From NCBI RefSeq assembly GCF_030411995.1, contig NZ_JASNRC010000005.1:49450-113449 (forward strand): a DNA stretch of 64,000 nucleotides. Direction: 5' to 3'. Shown piece by piece: positions 34,854-42,900 of the stretch (the first letter of the stretch is position 1; each line of letters opens with the position of its first letter). This stretch comes from Massilia sp. YIM B02769. Lineage in GTDB: Bacteria > Pseudomonadota > Gammaproteobacteria > Burkholderiales > Burkholderiaceae_D. The translations under genes and the position numbers were made by a program. The notes under the pieces are model-generated. The model had not been told where the DNA came from. It was given only the letters and a program-made list of their open reading frames with translations, and made no database searches.

Positions 34854-36182
34854 ATGAAACTTCGTTTCAATGCTCCTGCACGCCTGTCGCTCGCGGCAAC
34901 CATGCTCGTGCTCGCTTCCCAGGGCGCGCATGCGGCGACCACCGCCGCCGGCACCGAGATCACCAACCAGGCCAGCGCCTCCTACCTCGACTCGCTGCTG
35001 CGCGGCCATACCGCCGTGTCGAACATCGTCACCACCGTCGTGCAGCAGGTCGGCAGCGCCGACATGGGCGACGGCTCGGCCAAGAATGCCGCCGCCAGCG
35101 CCCAGGTCGTGTACTCGCACAGCATCACCAACACCGGCAACGGCGCGGACACCTTCACCCTGAGCTCGACCAACGGCGGTAACTTCGCCATGGCCAACGT
35201 CGTGTTCTACGCCGACGCCAACGGCGACGGCATCGCCGACAACAACACCCCGATCACCAGCACCGGCAGCCTGCCGGCCGGCGAAACCTTCCGCTTCGTT
35301 GCCGTGGCAACCCTGCCGGCGAACGCCGCCGCGGGCACCAACAACGAGCTGACCGTCACCGCCACCAGCACCTTCAACCCGCAAGTGACTGCGACCAGCA
35401 AGGACACCACCACCGTCACCGCCTCGGCGCTGATGGATATCACCGCCAACGCCTCGGGCAACGGCGCGGCAGGCGCAGGCGCCGGCGCGGAACCGAACGC
35501 CGTGATCACCAACACCACCACCGCCGGCGCGACCACCCGCTTCACCCTGTACCTGAACAATGCCGGCGGCAGCAACGAAACCTTCAACCTGGCCGCCAGC
35601 ACCAGCGCGACCTTCGCCAACACCGACCTGCCGAGCGGCTGGACCGTGGTGTTCAAGGATGCCTTCGGCAACACCATCAACAACGCCACCGTCAACAGCG
35701 GCGCCTACCGCCTGGTGTATGCCGACGTCACGGTTGCCGCCGGCGCCACCCCGTCGACCACCCAGCTGTACTTCCGCGCCCTGTCGGGCACGACCAACGT
35801 GGGCGACACCATCCACCAGGCCGTGAACATCGTCAACGAAGCCGTGCAAGTGACCCTGAGCAAGAAGCAAGCCCTGGACAAGACCTGCGATGGCACGCCG
35901 GATACCGCCTTCAGCGCCGACAACATCACCACCGGTGCGGTGCCGGGCGCCTGCATCCGCTACGAAATCACCGCCACCAACACCGGCGCGACCGACGTGA
36001 ATACCCTGGTGATCCGCGACACGATCCCGGCCTACACCACCTTCCACTCGGCACCGGGCAGCACCACCGGTTCGGTGGTGGCACCGATCGTCAACCTGCT
36101 GGGCACCCTGTCGGCCACCATCGGCACGATGACGCCGGGCCAGTCGTCGACGATGACCTTCGGCGTCAAGATCTCGCAGTAA
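34854..36182 (+). CDS. secreted DUF11-repeat protein
   Basis: A 442-residue secreted protein with signal peptide ending ASQGAHA near residue 25. It begins with TEITNQASASYLD and has repeated Ig-like segments very rich in Thr, Ala, Asn and Gly: HSITNTGNGADTFTL, ADANGDGIADNNTPI (a calcium-binding-like acidic loop), YLNNAGGSNETFNL and a C-terminal DUF11 domain with RYEITATNTGATDVNTLVIRD. Only two cysteines are present, close together (KTCDGT and GACIRY). GGAATAAC precedes the ATG. It is in the same orientation as the preceding gene, 33 bp downstream. Function unknown; a cell-surface or fibrous structural protein is inferred. Confidence 0.78.
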   Translation: MKLRFNAPARLSLAATMLVLASQGAHAATTAAGTEITNQASASYLDSLLRGHTAVSNIVTTVVQQVGSADMGDGSAKNAAASAQVVYSHSITNTGNGADTFTLSSTNGGNFAMANVVFYADANGDGIADNNTPITSTGSLPAGETFRFVAVATLPANAAAGTNNELTVTATSTFNPQVTATSKDTTTVTASALMDITANASGNGAAGAGAGAEPNAVITNTTTAGATTRFTLYLNNAGGSNETFNLAASTSATFANTDLPSGWTVVFKDAFGNTINNATVNSGAYRLVYADVTVAAGATPSTTQLYFRALSGTTNVGDTIHQAVNIVNEAVQVTLSKKQALDKTCDGTPDTAFSADNITTGAVPGACIRYEITATNTGATDVNTLVIRDTIPAYTTFHSAPGSTTGSVVAPIVNLLGTLSATIGTMTPGQSSTMTFGVKISQ

Positions 36183-36295
36183 CACCCCCGGCATTCGCCA
36201 ACAACACACCAAGTAATTAACAAGAAACGCCCTGTCCACCGCCAGCAATGGCGGCGGATAGGGATCTCTACGCCCGAATTCCTGAGTTTGCCGCC

Positions 36296-39200
36296 ATGAA
36301 AAATCGTCTGCGTTTCCTGATCTCCCTGTTCACCCTGCTGTTCCTGTGCAGCGGCGCCCATGCGGCGATCCGCAACCAGGCCAGCGTCGGCTTTGCCGAT
36401 CCGCAAGGCAAGAATGTAAACCTGCAGTCGAACGTCGTGCGTGCGATGCAGCCGGAAACCATCCGATATTTCACCAACGCAAACTACAGCACCCCGGCCA
36501 TGGCCACGACCTATGGCCGCGCGCTGTTCGTCGAAGCGGTCGCGCCGGCCTGCGACACCGACCCGAACAAGATCGACACGATTACCCTGAACATCGCGTC
36601 GAAAAAGACCGGCGACACGCAAAGCTACCTGGCCGACGAAACCGATGTCGACAGCGCCGTGTTCCACATCACCTCGAAAGTGACGACCAGCGAAGCGTCG
36701 ACGATGAGCGACGTCAGCGCCAGCAACGGCGCCCTTGACGTCATGGCCGACGACACCCTGATGGCCACCATCGAGAGCTGCGGCAGCAAGACCGCGTTCG
36801 CCTCGATCCTGGTCGACCCGGTCGGTATCGTGTTCGACAGCAAGACCAACCAGCCGCTGGCCGGCGCCACCGTGACCCTGATCGACGTGACCGGCGACGG
36901 CAACGGCGGCCGTCCGGGCGAAGCCGCGATCGTGTTCGACGTCGACGGCGAAACCCGCGTACCGAGCACCGTCGTCACCGACGCCGACGGCCACTACCAC
37001 TTCCCGCTGGTCGCGCCGAGCCTGTATCGCCTGGCCGTCACCTCCCCTACCAATTACACTTTCCCGTCGAAGGTCGCTCCGGGCCTGCTGCCAGAAGGCC
37101 GCGAAATCAACCTGTACGGTTCCTTCGGCGGCAGCTTCACCGTCAGCGCCGCCAGCGGCGTGGTCACCATCGACATCCCGCTCGACGCCGTGCCGGGCAC
37201 GCTGTACCTGGAAAAGAACGCCTCGCGCGCCATTGCCGAGATCGGCGACTTCGTCGACTACACGGTCGTCGTCCACAACACCGCCGAGCAAGCCCTGGTG
37301 GGCGTGAAGGTCGATGACGTGCTGCCGGCCGGCTTCGCCCTGGTCCCTGGCAGCGTGCGCCTCGACGGCGCCAAGGCCGCCGATCCAAAGGCCGGCGCCG
37401 CCACCGCCCTGCAATTCGACATCGGCGCCGTGCCGGCGAGCGGCAGCGTGACCCTGCGCTACCGCGTGCGCCTCGGCGCCGGCGCGCTGCAAGGCGACGG
37501 CATCAACCGCGCCAGCGCCACCAGCGCCGCGCCGCTGGCCCTGGCCAGCGTGGTCGCGGCCGCCAAGGTCAAGGTCGAGGCCGGCGTATTCACCGAAAAA
37601 GGCGTGATCCTGGGTAAAGTCTTTGCCGACTGCAACGCCAATGGCGTGCAGGATGGCGACGAGCCGGGCGTGCCGGGCGTGCGCCTCTACCTGGAAGACG
37701 GCGCCTTTGCCCGTACCGACATCGACGGCAAGTACAGCTTCCTGGAAACCCGCCCACGCACCCACGTCGCCAAGGTCGATCCATCGACCCTGCCGCAGGG
37801 CGCGACCCTGTCGGTGCTGTCGCAGCGCAATGCGGGCGACGCCGGCAGCCGCTTCGTCGATGCCAAGGATGGCGAACTGGCCAAGGCCGATTTCGCCCTG
37901 GCCGGCTGCAGCGACGCCCTGCGCCGCGAGATCGCCCTGCGCCGCGCCGCCATCAAGGCCGACAACAAGATCGTCGACGCCAGCGTGCAAAAGGCGCCGG
38001 CTACCGCTGCCAAGGCCGCTAAAATCGACGTCGCCCAGCTCGACAACACCCTCGGCTTCGTCGATCTGAAGGACGGCGCCGTGCTGGCCTCGAGCCAGGC
38101 CACCGTGCGCGTCAAGGGCGCGCTGGGCGCCCGTTTCGCCCTGGTGGTGAACGGCGAAGCCGTGGCGGATACCCATATCGGCCAGCGCAACAAGGTCGCC
38201 GAGCGCCAGCTGGAAAGCTGGGACTACGTCGGCGTCGCCCTGCGCGCCGGCAAGAACACCCTGGAACTGCGCCAGAACGACAGCTTCGGCAACGCCCGTG
38301 GCAGCAGCCGCGTGGACGTGATCGTGCCGGGCGCCCTGGCCAAGCTGCGCATCGACGTGCCGCAAGCCAAGGTCGCCGCCGACGGCCGCGCCGCCGCCAG
38401 CGTGGTCGTGCACCTGGAAGACGCGCAAGGCGTGCCGGTGCTGCAACGCACCCCGGTCACCCTGGACGCGACCCACGGCGCCTGGCTGCAGGCCGACCTC
38501 GACCCGCGCGAAGCGGGCCTGCAAGTCTTTGTCGAAGGCGGCCAGGCGGAATTCGCCCTGCGCGCCCCGACCGCAGCGGCTGAAGCCAAAGTGATCGCCG
38601 CCAGCGGCGCGGTGAAGGCCGAAGCCCCGGTCTCGTTCGTGCCGGACCTGCGCCCGCTGGTCGCCGCCGGCGTGATCGAAGGCGCCGTCAGCCTGAACAA
38701 CATCCGCGGCAACACCAGCAACCCGAACCGCTCGTTCGACGCGTTCGAAGACCAGCTGCGCAGCGTCTCCGGCAAGGCCGGCAACACCGACGCCGAACTC
38801 GGCGCGCGCGCCGCAGTCTTCATGAAGGGCACCGTTGCCGGCGACACGCTGCTGACCCTGTCCTACGATTCGAGCAAGGAAAAAGAAGAAAAGCTGTTCC
38901 GCGACGTCGACCCGGTCGCCTTCTACCCGACCGTCGGCGACAACGCCGAGCGCGGTTTCGAAGCGCAGTCGACCAGCCGCGGCTACCTGCGCGCCGACCG
39001 CAATAAATCCTGGCTGCTGTACGGCGACATGACCCCGCCCGGCACCACCCCGGCGCGCAACCTGGGCGCCTACAACCGCAGCCTGACCGGCCTGCGCCAT
39101 CACTACGAAGACGGCGGCCTGACCGTGGACAGCTTCGCCAGCCGCGACAGCACCCGTCAGATGGTGGAAGAAATTGCCGCCAACGGCACCTCGGGTCCCT

Positions 39201-41104
39201 ACCTCACCGGCAGCGCCCTGATGGTGCTGAACAGCGAACGCGTCGAGATCGTCGTGCGCGACCGCAACCAGAACGGGATCGTGCTGTCGAGCACGACCCA
39301 GGTGCGCTACGTCGACTACGATATCGAGCCGCTGACCGGCCGCATCCTGTTCCGCGGTCCGGTGGCCAGCCTGGATGCCGACCTGAACCCGGTGTCGGTG
39401 CGCATCAGCTATGAAGTCGACCAGGGTGCGCCGCAGTTCTGGGTTGGCGGCGTCGCCGCCCAGTACAAGCTGAACAAGATGATCGAAGTTGGCGGCAGCT
39501 ACGTCAACGACCGCAACCCGATCGCCCAGCAGACCCTGACCAGCGTGAACGCTACCGTCAAGCCGGACGACAAGACCACCGTCATCGTCGAAGCCGCGCA
39601 GATGAACAAGCAGCTGCACGACGGCACCGCCGCGCGCATCGACGCCACCCGCGTCGACGGCAAGCTGGAAAGCCGCCTGTACGCCGTGCGTACCAGCGAA
39701 TACTTCGACAACCAGTCGGCCATCCTGCCGAAAGGCCGCATGGAAGCGGGCCTGCGCGCCAGCTACAAGCTGACCGAACAGGTGCGCCTGGACGCCGAAG
39801 CCCTGCATACCGAAGACCTGGTCACCGGCGCCGCGCGCGACGGCGTCCAGCTCGGCGCCGGCTATGCCTTCAAGAACGGCGTGCGCGTCGAAGGCGGCGT
39901 GCGCCACTCGAAGGAAACCGCGGCCGAAGGCACCACCCTGGTGCAACCGGACCTGACCAGCGTGCGCGCCAAGGTGAGCAGCCAGATCCCGGGCCTGCCG
40001 CAGGCCAGCGTCTCGCTGGAAGCCGAGCAGGATATCAAGGACAGCGGCCGCCGCATGGTCGCCCTGGGCGGCGACTACCGCCTGGCCGGTGGCAGCCGCA
40101 TCTACGGCCGCCACGAGCTGATCAGCAGCCTGGGCTCGAACTACGCCCTGAACGAAGGCCAGGAACGCAACGCCACCGTGTTCGGCATGGATTCGGAATA
40201 CATGAAGGATGGCCGCGCCTTCTCGGAATACCGTGCCCGCGGTTCGGCCATCGGTTCGAAGGAAGCGGAAGCGGCAATGGGCCTGCGCAACCTGTGGACG
40301 ATCGCCGACGGCGTGCGCGCCAGCACCAGCTTCGAGCGTGTGCGCGTGCTGAGCGGCCCGGCCACCAATGAATCGATCGCCGCCGCCGGCGCCATCGACA
40401 TCACGCGCAACCCGCTGTGGCGCGGCAATGCGCGCCTGGAAGTGCGCCATGGCGAAGACAGCGACGCCGTGCTGAACACCCTGGGCCTGGCGTATAAACT
40501 GAGCGACGAGTTCACCTTCCTGGGCAAGAACACGTATGCTGCCAACCGCAGCCGCACCACCGACAGCGAGCGCGTCAACGAACTGCTGCAAAGCGGCGTC
40601 GCTTACCGCGCGCCGGGCACCCTGGGCCTGAACGCCCTGGCAAAGTACGAGTTCAAGCTCGAGTCCGACAACGGCCCGGCCGACCTCAAGCGCGCCGTGC
40701 ACGCCGTGTCGGTGGCCGGCAACTGGCAGCCCACCCGCGAGACCGTGTTCAGCGGCCGCTACGCCGGCAAGCTGGTGCGCGACCGTTCGAGCGGCCTGGA
40801 TACGCGCGGCACCGCCCACCTGCTGGCCGCCCGCGTGACCCATGAAATCAAGCGCGACTGGGACGTCGGCGCGGTTGCCCAGGTGCTGTTCAATGGCGAA
40901 GGCAGCGGCCGCCAGTACGGCCTGGGCCTGGAAGCCGGCTACCAGCTGCAAAAGAACATGTGGGTCTCGGCCGGCTATAACTTCCTGGGCTTCAAGGAAC
41001 GCGACCTGGCCGGGGCCGATGCCACCAGCAAGGGCGTGTACCTGCGCCTGCGCATGAAGTTCGACGAACGCGCCCTCGAGGGCATGATGAACGCATTCAA
41101 CTAA
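36296..41104 (+). CDS. giant DUF11/SdrD-B protein with C-terminal outer-membrane barrel
   Basis: A 1602-residue secreted protein. A signal peptide (MKNRLRFLISLFTLLFLCSGAHA) begins at the ATG at 36296; an in-frame ATG at 36248 would put 16 residues before it. After an N-terminal domain (about 24-170) come a carboxypeptidase-regulatory-like segment (about 175-270, NQPLAGATVTLIDVTGDGNG), a DUF11 domain (about 300-410), an SdrD-B-like domain (about 436-520, GKVFADCNANGVQDGDEPG), and a Big-like domain near 680-790 (AADGRAAASVVVHLEDAQG). From about 800 to the end alternating strands predict a large barrel, with ERVEIVVRDRNQNG, DIEPLTGRILFRGPV and a C-terminal YLRLRMKFD. It looks like an outer-membrane translocator or anchor carrying its own periplasmic or surface arm; no such protein is known to me by function. 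Confidence 0.75.
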   Translation: MKNRLRFLISLFTLLFLCSGAHAAIRNQASVGFADPQGKNVNLQSNVVRAMQPETIRYFTNANYSTPAMATTYGRALFVEAVAPACDTDPNKIDTITLNIASKKTGDTQSYLADETDVDSAVFHITSKVTTSEASTMSDVSASNGALDVMADDTLMATIESCGSKTAFASILVDPVGIVFDSKTNQPLAGATVTLIDVTGDGNGGRPGEAAIVFDVDGETRVPSTVVTDADGHYHFPLVAPSLYRLAVTSPTNYTFPSKVAPGLLPEGREINLYGSFGGSFTVSAASGVVTIDIPLDAVPGTLYLEKNASRAIAEIGDFVDYTVVVHNTAEQALVGVKVDDVLPAGFALVPGSVRLDGAKAADPKAGAATALQFDIGAVPASGSVTLRYRVRLGAGALQGDGINRASATSAAPLALASVVAAAKVKVEAGVFTEKGVILGKVFADCNANGVQDGDEPGVPGVRLYLEDGAFARTDIDGKYSFLETRPRTHVAKVDPSTLPQGATLSVLSQRNAGDAGSRFVDAKDGELAKADFALAGCSDALRREIALRRAAIKADNKIVDASVQKAPATAAKAAKIDVAQLDNTLGFVDLKDGAVLASSQATVRVKGALGARFALVVNGEAVADTHIGQRNKVAERQLESWDYVGVALRAGKNTLELRQNDSFGNARGSSRVDVIVPGALAKLRIDVPQAKVAADGRAAASVVVHLEDAQGVPVLQRTPVTLDATHGAWLQADLDPREAGLQVFVEGGQAEFALRAPTAAAEAKVIAASGAVKAEAPVSFVPDLRPLVAAGVIEGAVSLNNIRGNTSNPNRSFDAFEDQLRSVSGKAGNTDAELGARAAVFMKGTVAGDTLLTLSYDSSKEKEEKLFRDVDPVAFYPTVGDNAERGFEAQSTSRGYLRADRNKSWLLYGDMTPPGTTPARNLGAYNRSLTGLRHHYEDGGLTVDSFASRDSTRQMVEEIAANGTSGPYLTGSALMVLNSERVEIVVRDRNQNGIVLSSTTQVRYVDYDIEPLTGRILFRGPVASLDADLNPVSVRISYEVDQGAPQFWVGGVAAQYKLNKMIEVGGSYVNDRNPIAQQTLTSVNATVKPDDKTTVIVEAAQMNKQLHDGTAARIDATRVDGKLESRLYAVRTSEYFDNQSAILPKGRMEAGLRASYKLTEQVRLDAEALHTEDLVTGAARDGVQLGAGYAFKNGVRVEGGVRHSKETAAEGTTLVQPDLTSVRAKVSSQIPGLPQASVSLEAEQDIKDSGRRMVALGGDYRLAGGSRIYGRHELISSLGSNYALNEGQERNATVFGMDSEYMKDGRAFSEYRARGSAIGSKEAEAAMGLRNLWTIADGVRASTSFERVRVLSGPATNESIAAAGAIDITRNPLWRGNARLEVRHGEDSDAVLNTLGLAYKLSDEFTFLGKNTYAANRSRTTDSERVNELLQSGVAYRAPGTLGLNALAKYEFKLESDNGPADLKRAVHAVSVAGNWQPTRETVFSGRYAGKLVRDRSSGLDTRGTAHLLAARVTHEIKRDWDVGAVAQVLFNGEGSGRQYGLGLEAGYQLQKNMWVSAGYNFLGFKERDLAGADATSKGVYLRLRMKFDERALEGMMNAFN

Positions 41105-41114
41105 GGTAACGACG

Positions 41115-42803
41115 ATGACCTTCCTGACGAACCGTTTCACCTGGCTGCGCGCCCTCTTCCTCGCCTGCGCCCTGCTGGCCGTGCTGCCGGCGCAAGCCGC
41201 CTGCGTGGCCGGCGCCTGCATCTCGGCCGGCCCGCGCCTGGCCAGTGTCGACAGCACGCAAAGCGCCCTGCTCAATCCACTGCTTGGCGGCCTGCTCGGC
41301 ACCAGCCTGAATCTCAGCGTGGCCGACTGGAACGCCCTCGCCGGCGGCGACGTCAAGCTGCTCGACTTCCTCAACGCCCTCAAAGTGCAGGCGAACGTGT
41401 CGAGCCCGACCCAGGCGCTCGGCACCACGGTCACGCTGGCCCAGGTGGCCGCGGCCCTGAACGTCGCGGCCCAGCTTGATGCGAAGACCAGCCTGTCCGG
41501 CGTGCTGGGCCGTTTGCAGCCGGTGCTCGCCAACACCGGCGCCAGCGTGCGCGTAGGCGACCTGCTGAAAGTGAGCACCGATGCCGGCGCCCTGGCCGGC
41601 ACCGCCATCAACTCGCTCGACATGCTGACCGGCTTGATCCAGCTGTACAACCACCGCAACATGCTCACCACCCCCACCCCGGTCGGCATTTCCGGCGGCG
41701 CGCTGGGCATGGCGGGCCTGGTCAACAACCTGCAGCTGTACGCGCAAGTGATCGAGCCGCCGGTGTATGTGTGCGGGCCGACCGGCGCGCAATTCCACAC
41801 CGCCGCAGTTCGGCTCAAGCTCAAGCTCGACCTGGTGACCCTGAGCCCGGTGACCGATACCCTGAAAGCGGTGGCCGGCGTAACCAGTGCATCGGTTGCG
41901 ATCAGCAAGCTCGACGTGTACGTGGAAGCGGCGCGCGGCGAAGGCAGCCTGTCGGCGGTCGACGCCGTGGCGAAAGCCGTCACCCTGCAGGTCGCGCCGG
42001 GCGTGGGCGACATCTATCTCGGCAGCATTCCGGACAGCGTGTTCTTCAACCGCACCCGTACCCTCTCCGCCGCCGACGTCGGCTACGGCCAGATCGGCGA
42101 ACTGGTGCTGAACGGCGTCCGTGTCGCACTCGAGATCAAGAGCACGGCGCGCGGCCAGGCGCCCTTCGCGTCCAGCGTGACCATGTCGGGCAGCTTCCCG
42201 CAAACGCGTACCGTGAGCACCAGCGCTGCCTTCGTGACCGGCCTGACCAATAGCCTGGTCGGCAATCTGTCGCTGCGCACCACCATCCTCACCAGCGGCC
42301 TGCTCGACATCGTGCTGATCCCGGTGACCCGCCTGCTCGACGGCCTGCTGCAGCCGGTGCTGAAAGCGCTGGTGGCCGACACCCTGTCGCCGGTCCTGAC
42401 CCCGGTGCTGACCGGGATCGCCGATCCGTTGCTCAAGCTGCTGGGCATCGGCCTGGGCGAGATGACGGTGACGGTGAACGGCATCTGCCAGTCCTGCGAC
42501 AGCTTCATGCTGACCAAGACCGCTGACAAAGCGAATGCCGTGCCCGGCAGCACTATTACCTACGAAGTCGCGTTCGAAAACACCGGCACCACGACGCTGT
42601 CGGGCCTGACGGTGACCGACAACACGCCGGCATTCACCACCTTTGCCGGCGCCGAGTGCGGCACGATGCCGGCCGACCTGACCACCTGCGCGATCGCGGT
42701 GCAGCCGAAGCCGGGCGAAAGCGGCCCGGTCGAGTGGCGCTTCACGGGCAGCCTGCAGCCGGGGGCCAAGGGCAGCGTGCGCCTGAAGGTCGTGGTCCAG
42801 TAG
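41115..42803 (+). CDS. secreted protein with TadG-like body and C-terminal DUF11 domain
   Basis: A 562-residue secreted protein; signal peptide ending LPAQAA near residue 29. The body (about 35-450) resembles the C-terminal part of TadG-like DUF2134 proteins, with LLNPLLGGLLGTSLNLSVAD, VKLLDFLNALKV and later SVTMSGSFPQTRTV. A DUF11 domain follows at about 464-562 (TKTADKANAVPGSTITYEVAF). The family comparison is from memory. AAGGT precedes the ATG by about 7 bases, and the gene begins 10 bp after the giant barrel gene, so it closes the operon. A hairpin follows the stop. Confidence 0.7.
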   Translation: MTFLTNRFTWLRALFLACALLAVLPAQAACVAGACISAGPRLASVDSTQSALLNPLLGGLLGTSLNLSVADWNALAGGDVKLLDFLNALKVQANVSSPTQALGTTVTLAQVAAALNVAAQLDAKTSLSGVLGRLQPVLANTGASVRVGDLLKVSTDAGALAGTAINSLDMLTGLIQLYNHRNMLTTPTPVGISGGALGMAGLVNNLQLYAQVIEPPVYVCGPTGAQFHTAAVRLKLKLDLVTLSPVTDTLKAVAGVTSASVAISKLDVYVEAARGEGSLSAVDAVAKAVTLQVAPGVGDIYLGSIPDSVFFNRTRTLSAADVGYGQIGELVLNGVRVALEIKSTARGQAPFASSVTMSGSFPQTRTVSTSAAFVTGLTNSLVGNLSLRTTILTSGLLDIVLIPVTRLLDGLLQPVLKALVADTLSPVLTPVLTGIADPLLKLLGIGLGEMTVTVNGICQSCDSFMLTKTADKANAVPGSTITYEVAFENTGTTTLSGLTVTDNTPAFTTFAGAECGTMPADLTTCAIAVQPKPGESGPVEWRFTGSLQPGAKGSVRLKVVVQ

Positions 42804-42830
42804 CGGCTCACATGCCATGACAAGGGCGTG

Positions 42831-42859
42831 GCGGCGTCACCCGGAGCGGGTGGCGCCGC
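42831..42859 (+). terminator. hairpin after the DUF11 operon
   Basis: GCGGCGTCACCC (42831-42842) pairs with GGGTGGCGCCGC (42848-42859), 12 bp with one G-U pair, around GGAGC; TTCATAT follows. It also argues that the next gene starts after it. Confidence 0.55.
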
Positions 42860-42900
42860 TTCATATGTGTACAATGCAAGTTTTCGCATCGAGGACAAGC

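Noticed and set aside
36032..42013. 1993-codon minus-strand open frame
   Set aside because: Shadow of the giant DUF11 gene; the length comes from codon bias.
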